Shown here: piece after piece, positions 16,245-20,336 of the stretch
How positions within the stretch are numbered: the first letter of the stretch is position 1
Layout: every line of letters begins with the position of its first letter
Assembly: GCA_002084765.1 (NCBI GenBank)
Contig: NBMB01000067.1
Span: 1-20,336 of the forward strand
Reading direction: 5' to 3'
From: Candidatus Cloacimonetes bacterium 4572_55
GTDB lineage: Bacteria > 4572-55
DNA: 20,336 nt
The notes under the pieces: generated by a model
Database searches by the model: none
Seen by the model: only the letters and a program-made list of their open reading frames with translations
What the model was told of the DNA's origin: nothing
Made by a program: the position numbers and the translations under genes

Positions 16245-16268
16245 AAAAAAAAACGGGTGATCTAAATT

Positions 16269-18872
16269 ATGGCAAAGAAAAAACGAACAGCTTCCACGCC
16301 TCAGCCCCTATCAAAAAAAAAGAAGCGTGGGTCTAATAAATTTTTTGACCTTCTGAGAAAATATCCCTATATCGCAATTGCGTTGCTGATAATCGTGGTG
16401 TACACGGCTTCATTCAGCCATGTCCTTTATGCCGATAAAGTTTTCGACGTGCCGGACTCTCGCTCAAATTTTGGTTTTACAACGCCGCTCATTGATTCCG
16501 GCGAAACGACTCCGCAATGGAATCCCTATATCTTCAGCGGTATGCCCTCGTACGGCAGCTTGATGTATACGCCCAGATACGTCTATCTTCCTAGCCTGAT
16601 CCTTGGCTATTTTTTGAGAGCTTGGAAATTTTTATCGTTCCTCCTTCCTCTTAATTGGCACACGCTTCATCTAGTTTTGATGGGACTGGGAGTCGTATTG
16701 CTATTGCGTCGCTATGAGGTAGATTATCTCCCCGCGACTTTAGCCGCTATCATCTTTGTGCTTACGCCGCACATTACGTCTATGATCGCTTATGGTCACG
16801 GCGGTAAGATGTGGACAGTCGCGTACATCCCAATAGTTTTCTGGGCAGTGGACCGCGTTTTGCACCGCCTCAATTTTTTCAACATCGCACTTGCCATGTT
16901 GCTACTTGGCTTCCAAGTGCAGCGGGCGCACATCCAGATTGTCTATTACAGCCTGCTATTGATCGGTTCCTACGCGGCGTTTGTTCTGATCTCCAGAATT
17001 CTGAGAAAAGAAGCACTCAAACAGACAGCCGCTCGAGCCGGATCATTTGTCGCTATCGTTCTTGTCGCCCTGATGCTCGGGGCAATCCTCTACCTGCCAG
17101 TCCACGAATATACCCCCTATTCGATCCGAGGCGGGACTGTCGCAAAAAGCGAAGTCGTCACAAACGAGTCTGCAAAAAACGTGCCTGTGGATAAAGGCGT
17201 GGGGTTCGACTATGCCACCAACTGGTCGTTTCATCCCACAGAGATGTCGACCTGGTTCATTCCCGGATTTTATGGATTTGGGGGACAGACTTATTGGGGA
17301 CAGATGCCCTTTACCGATTATCCGCAATATATGGGCATTTTGACTCTAATTTTGGCGGCATTCGCGTTTTTTCATCGTCGCTACAAACCATTTGTCTGGT
17401 TTTTACTCGGGGCAATTGTCGTCGTCACCATGATCGCTTTTGGACGCCATTTCTTTTTGTATAGAATATTGTATAATCATCTGCCTTTTTTCAACAAATT
17501 TCGCGTTCCAGTCATGATCCTGATCCTGGCTCAATTCGCTTTTTCCATCTTAGCTGGACTCGGGTTACAAAACATTATCCTATTTGTAAAATCGAGAAAA
17601 AATTACGCCAAAGTAGCAAAAACTCAGAAGGTTATCTTATATGGAGCTGCGGCTCTCTTTGCAATCACCCTCCTTTTTACTCTGTTAGAATCGCAAATCG
17701 CCTCCTATTTTTACAAAATTTATCCGGCTCGATATGGTCTGGAGACCGACGGCAGATTGAACGCCATGCGCTTTGATATGATAATTCGGGACCTGTGGAT
17801 CGTCGTGGTTATCGCGACGATCGGTCTCGGCACTATCTATCTTTATCTCAAGAAAAATCTCAACGCGACCATGCTGACGCTAGCACTCATACTGTTGACA
17901 ATCATCGACTTATCGATTGTGAATGCCCGGCTCATGCCGGAGCCGAGCGATCGAAAAGAAGCGAGTAAATATCGAGAAAAAGATGATCTCATCAACTTTT
18001 TGAAACAAGATGAAAGCTTCTTCCGGCTCTATCCGCTCGTCAATTTCGGAGAGAATAAGTGGGCGGCTCATAACCTCGGATCGATTGTGGGGTATAGCCC
18101 TGCAAAGCTGAGAATTTATCAAGATTTCCTGGACGACATCAAATTTGACAAAAATGTGCCGTTGGGGAAATCCGGTATGCAAGCACCTTATTTCCTGTTA
18201 AAATATATCAATTTGAATCAAGAGGGCCAACCGATTCCCAGGATTCCAGACCAGAAATCTACTCGCGTGGATCACGCGCTGCTCAATGTGCTGAATACAA
18301 AATATGTGATCTCGCCATTTGCCTTTAACGACCCGAATTTTCAAATGGTCAGCCGCCAAAAATATGAAGGTCGGGACGCTTTTGTTATGGAAAATACCGA
18401 CTTGGCACCGAGAGCGTATATCGTAGGAAAATATAAAGTAATACCGGATCGGAAAGAAGCTATAGCGGAGATGACATCTGGTGAGTTCGATCCGAGAGAA
18501 TATGTGATCTTGGAAAAAAATCCAGGCGTCGCACAGGTCGATAGCTTGACCGCGCTCGCGACTGTGACAAAATTTGAACTACACGAGATCGACATTGAAT
18601 ATGAATCGTCCGACCCGGGATTGTTAGCACTCAGCGAGGTCTATTATCCGGAGTGGAATGCTTACGTGGACGATAAACCGGTCGAAGTTCTGAAAGCCGA
18701 TAATATTATCCGAGCCATCCCGATCCCCGCGGGCAAACATACCGTTCAATTTCGGTTCGAATCCGATGTATTTCGACTTGGAATGCTGTTGACTTTGATC
18801 GGCTATCTCATTATCTTCGGACTCTTTGCCGGGGCGTGGTTCCAAAGAAAACAGGATACAAAACGCAATTAA
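16269..18872 (+). CDS. YfhO-family multipass membrane protein
   Basis: The 867-residue protein starts with a Lys-rich cytosolic tail (residues 2-20), then a membrane helix (about 34-50), and has roughly a dozen hydrophobic segments up to about residue 570. A long extracytoplasmic domain follows (about 575-835), then a final helix at about 838-858. The domain ends with SEVYYPEWNAYVDDKPVEV and PAGKHTVQFRFES, the hallmark of YfhO proteins. YfhO is a GT-C-like polytopic family linked to glycosylation of lipoteichoic acid or other envelope polymers; in FCB bacteria its substrate is unknown. The Shine-Dalgarno is unusual: GGTGATC at 16256-16262, six bases before the ATG, pairs with the extreme 3' end of 16S rRNA. 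An 11-A run spans the upstream stop codon and a 9-A run lies in codons near 16. The next gene follows with a possible overlap. Confidence 0.9.
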   Translation: MAKKKRTASTPQPLSKKKKRGSNKFFDLLRKYPYIAIALLIIVVYTASFSHVLYADKVFDVPDSRSNFGFTTPLIDSGETTPQWNPYIFSGMPSYGSLMYTPRYVYLPSLILGYFLRAWKFLSFLLPLNWHTLHLVLMGLGVVLLLRRYEVDYLPATLAAIIFVLTPHITSMIAYGHGGKMWTVAYIPIVFWAVDRVLHRLNFFNIALAMLLLGFQVQRAHIQIVYYSLLLIGSYAAFVLISRILRKEALKQTAARAGSFVAIVLVALMLGAILYLPVHEYTPYSIRGGTVAKSEVVTNESAKNVPVDKGVGFDYATNWSFHPTEMSTWFIPGFYGFGGQTYWGQMPFTDYPQYMGILTLILAAFAFFHRRYKPFVWFLLGAIVVVTMIAFGRHFFLYRILYNHLPFFNKFRVPVMILILAQFAFSILAGLGLQNIILFVKSRKNYAKVAKTQKVILYGAAALFAITLLFTLLESQIASYFYKIYPARYGLETDGRLNAMRFDMIIRDLWIVVVIATIGLGTIYLYLKKNLNATMLTLALILLTIIDLSIVNARLMPEPSDRKEASKYREKDDLINFLKQDESFFRLYPLVNFGENKWAAHNLGSIVGYSPAKLRIYQDFLDDIKFDKNVPLGKSGMQAPYFLLKYINLNQEGQPIPRIPDQKSTRVDHALLNVLNTKYVISPFAFNDPNFQMVSRQKYEGRDAFVMENTDLAPRAYIVGKYKVIPDRKEAIAEMTSGEFDPREYVILEKNPGVAQVDSLTALATVTKFELHEIDIEYESSDPGLLALSEVYYPEWNAYVDDKPVEVLKADNIIRAIPIPAGKHTVQFRFESDVFRLGMLLTLIGYLIIFGLFAGAWFQRKQDTKRN

Positions 18873-18940
18873 GAAAGGAAAATGAGATCACAGGAAAATT
18901 TGATTTGAGTCCAACAAAAAAAAATGGAGCCGTTCAGCCG

Positions 18941-19954
18941 ATGAAGGATCAGAATACGCGTTTTTTCTTTTCAATGGATGAATGGCGCGTCAAGATATCG
19001 CGACTCCGGTTTGAGGAATTTATAGCGGTTCTTTTTTTTGTGCCAATGATGGCGATCACTTTGAAAGCCTATTTTCAGTTGATCGCCATAGGCAATCTGA
19101 CCCGGCGGGTTCGAGGTGGATTGGACAGAATTCTCGGCACAGTGATCGCCTTCTACCTCTTCAGCAAAGGATTGCGAAAATGGTGGTTTATCCGAGATTG
19201 GCTACCGTTCGCCTTTTGCATTGCAATTTATACCAACCTGCATGACACCATCCATTTTGTCAATCCCCACGATATCCAAGACAAGCTGATGGCAATCGAT
19301 CAATGGATGTTCGGGGTGCAGCCCTGCGTCTGGTCAGAGCAGTTTATCAACCCAGTCTTGACCGACATATTCACCTTTTGCTACTCCACTTTTTTCTGGT
19401 ATGGTCCAAGCGTGGCATTGGCTCTCTATTTTCTCAAAAGGGAAAAAGAATTCCGCCATACCATACTCAGCATTATCCTCGGTTTTTATATCGGTTATAT
19501 TTTATATATCATTTTCCCAGCCGCGCCTCCCCGTTATATGCTACGTCACGAATTTACTATCAGCCTGCACGGGGGATATCTGGAGAAAACCGGACAGATC
19601 ATCAATTTAGCCGCGCATAAAAATCGAGGAGCGTTCCCTTCGTTACACACAGCGGGGACGATCATCGCTCTGGCATGCGCATGGCGTTACATCCGCTGGA
19701 TGTTCTGGATTCTGACGCCGATCGGCATTGGTTTGATCCTCGGCACAGTGTACCTGCGGCACCATTATGTTGTGGACATCATAGCCGGCGTGGCTCTTGC
19801 TCCACTCGCGCTCTGGGTCGGAGCGAAGGCGGATCCATGGTGGGATCATCTGCGCAATCGATACATCCTGCCTCATGACGAAAATCTGCAACCAGACGCG
19901 CTGAAAACGACCTATATCGAGTCCGATATCGAACCAAATATCGAGTCAGGGTGA
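18941..19954 (+). CDS. PAP2_3-type membrane phosphatase/phosphotransferase
   Basis: The product (337 residues from this start) is a polytopic membrane protein with the lipid-phosphate phosphatase signature of the Aur1-like PAP2_3 group. It has PAAPPR (193-198) supplying the motif 1 arginine, FPSLHTAG (232-239) as motif 2 with His236, and VYLRHHYVVDIIAG (270-283) as motif 3 with the catalytic His and Asp. All catalytic residues are visible. The family cleaves or transfers phospho-head groups on lipids or polyprenyl carriers at the outer face of the inner membrane. Next to YfhO and the acyltransferase, a role in lipid-linked glycan recycling or lipid modification is plausible. The start is uncertain. 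The frame is open to GTG 18836, which overlaps yfhO by 37 bases without a ribosome site. TTG 18905 has AGGA nine bases upstream. ATG 18941 has GGAG eleven bases upstream and is preferred because the stretch before it is low-complexity. Confidence 0.85.
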   Translation: MKDQNTRFFFSMDEWRVKISRLRFEEFIAVLFFVPMMAITLKAYFQLIAIGNLTRRVRGGLDRILGTVIAFYLFSKGLRKWWFIRDWLPFAFCIAIYTNLHDTIHFVNPHDIQDKLMAIDQWMFGVQPCVWSEQFINPVLTDIFTFCYSTFFWYGPSVALALYFLKREKEFRHTILSIILGFYIGYILYIIFPAAPPRYMLRHEFTISLHGGYLEKTGQIINLAAHKNRGAFPSLHTAGTIIALACAWRYIRWMFWILTPIGIGLILGTVYLRHHYVVDIIAGVALAPLALWVGAKADPWWDHLRNRYILPHDENLQPDALKTTYIESDIEPNIESG

Positions 19955-19972
19955 GGTAGAAACGCGGGTTCT

Positions 19973-19993
19973 GTGAGGGGCGCAGTCCTTCAC
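19973..19993 (+). terminator. Possible weak terminator hairpin after the envelope cluster
   Basis: The arms GTGAGGG (19973-19979) and CCTTCAC (19987-19993) can form a seven-pair stem, including one G-U, around a 7-base loop. The stem starts 19 bases past the PAP2 stop. The following ATTGTTTG is only a poor U-tract, so intrinsic termination is uncertain. Confidence 0.3.
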
Positions 19994-20080
19994 ATTGTTT
20001 GAGAAATATTATCAACTCTAACGGATGGTCAGCAATTCCCGCCTATGCACTAAACGTATGTAATTACAGGGTTTGATTAA

Positions 20081-20336
20081 AAAGGTCGTGTTCCTAGCGA
20101 CATCCACATGCGAACCCTTCTGGATGAGGTTGACCCGAAAAGCATCAAACCTGTTTTCAAAGACATTTTTCGTCAGGCTCAACGGGGCAAGGTTCTGGAG
20201 CCGTTTGCAAAGAGAGTCCACTGTGAAAACTATTTGGAAAAGGTGAACAAAAAGAGTGGCGAGATTACCTATCATCACCAGATTTTTGGCGGCTCAATTG
20301 TCCACCCGGATGTGAAAGGAGTAATCCCGCTGGTTC
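20081..20336 (+). pseudogene. Decayed transposase fragment, truncated by window edge
   Basis: The plus-strand reading in the frame of the ATG at 20108 gives GRVPSDIHMRTLLDEVDP, then PVFKDIFRQAQRGKVLEPF, then HCENYLEKVN, GEITYHHQIFGGSIVHPD and VKGVIPLV at the edge. From memory this follows, block by block, a widespread transposase family (often listed under unclassified/ISNCY IS elements) whose members read VPSDTQMR, LDPVDP, FKAIFTQLQRGKVLE, then a segment with SIDGTGYFSS, then VHC and TYYHQMLGAVLVHPD. Here the SIDGT segment, which I believe holds the first catalytic Asp, is absent: the join falls at about 20206-20215. In addition, a TAA interrupts the frame at 20078-20080. The family call is from recall, not a search. 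It continues beyond the window. Confidence 0.65.

Noticed and set aside
20018-20278. 86-codon minus-strand open frame at the right edge
   Set aside because: It is antisense to the transposase fragment, which reads as a recognisable protein on the plus strand.

Overview
The window most likely comes from a bacterium of the FCB superphylum (Bacteroidetes/Chlorobi-like or one of its uncultured candidate phyla). The best evidence is SecA, which carries the long insertion in its nucleotide-binding core known from Bacteroidetes/Chlorobi SecA. The YfhO-type membrane protein and a YchF relative with an SGKTT P-loop fit this. Base composition looks mid-range. TTG starts are used. No rRNA, tRNA, CRISPR array or intact mobile element was seen.

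Left part (215-7614, minus strand): a four-gene minor-pilin operon in the order GspH/FimT-like, PilV/GspI-like, PilW/GspJ-like, then a giant PilX/GspK-like protein of 1688 residues. It ends at a clear rho-independent terminator. The giant protein keeps the N-terminal pilin helix and the C-terminal core of PilX-like proteins. Between them it holds three paralogous beta-rich domains resembling carbohydrate-binding modules and a Cys/His-rich 'CHxPPGN' module. I read this operon as the tip complex of a type IV pilus or type II-like pseudopilus, with the adhesin fused directly into the tip pilin. This is the most interesting feature of the window.

Middle (7615-9751): a 382-base divergent region separates the pilin operon from a plus-strand GAF-GAF-SpoIIE-type (PP2C) phosphatase preceded by an extended -10 promoter. 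A dispersed repeat occurs in this region and again inside the pilin operon, flanking the first two pilin genes.

9786-15151 (minus strand): an operon of a TPR lipoprotein, a YchF-family nucleotide-binding protein and secA, preceded by a near-consensus sigma70 promoter.

15471-19954 (plus strand): an envelope cluster of a left-handed beta-helix acyltransferase, a YfhO-family multipass membrane protein and a PAP2_3-type membrane phosphatase/transferase, plausibly acting on surface glycan or lipid.

Right edge (about 20081-20336): a decayed transposase fragment that runs off the window and appears to lack the segment with its first catalytic aspartate.
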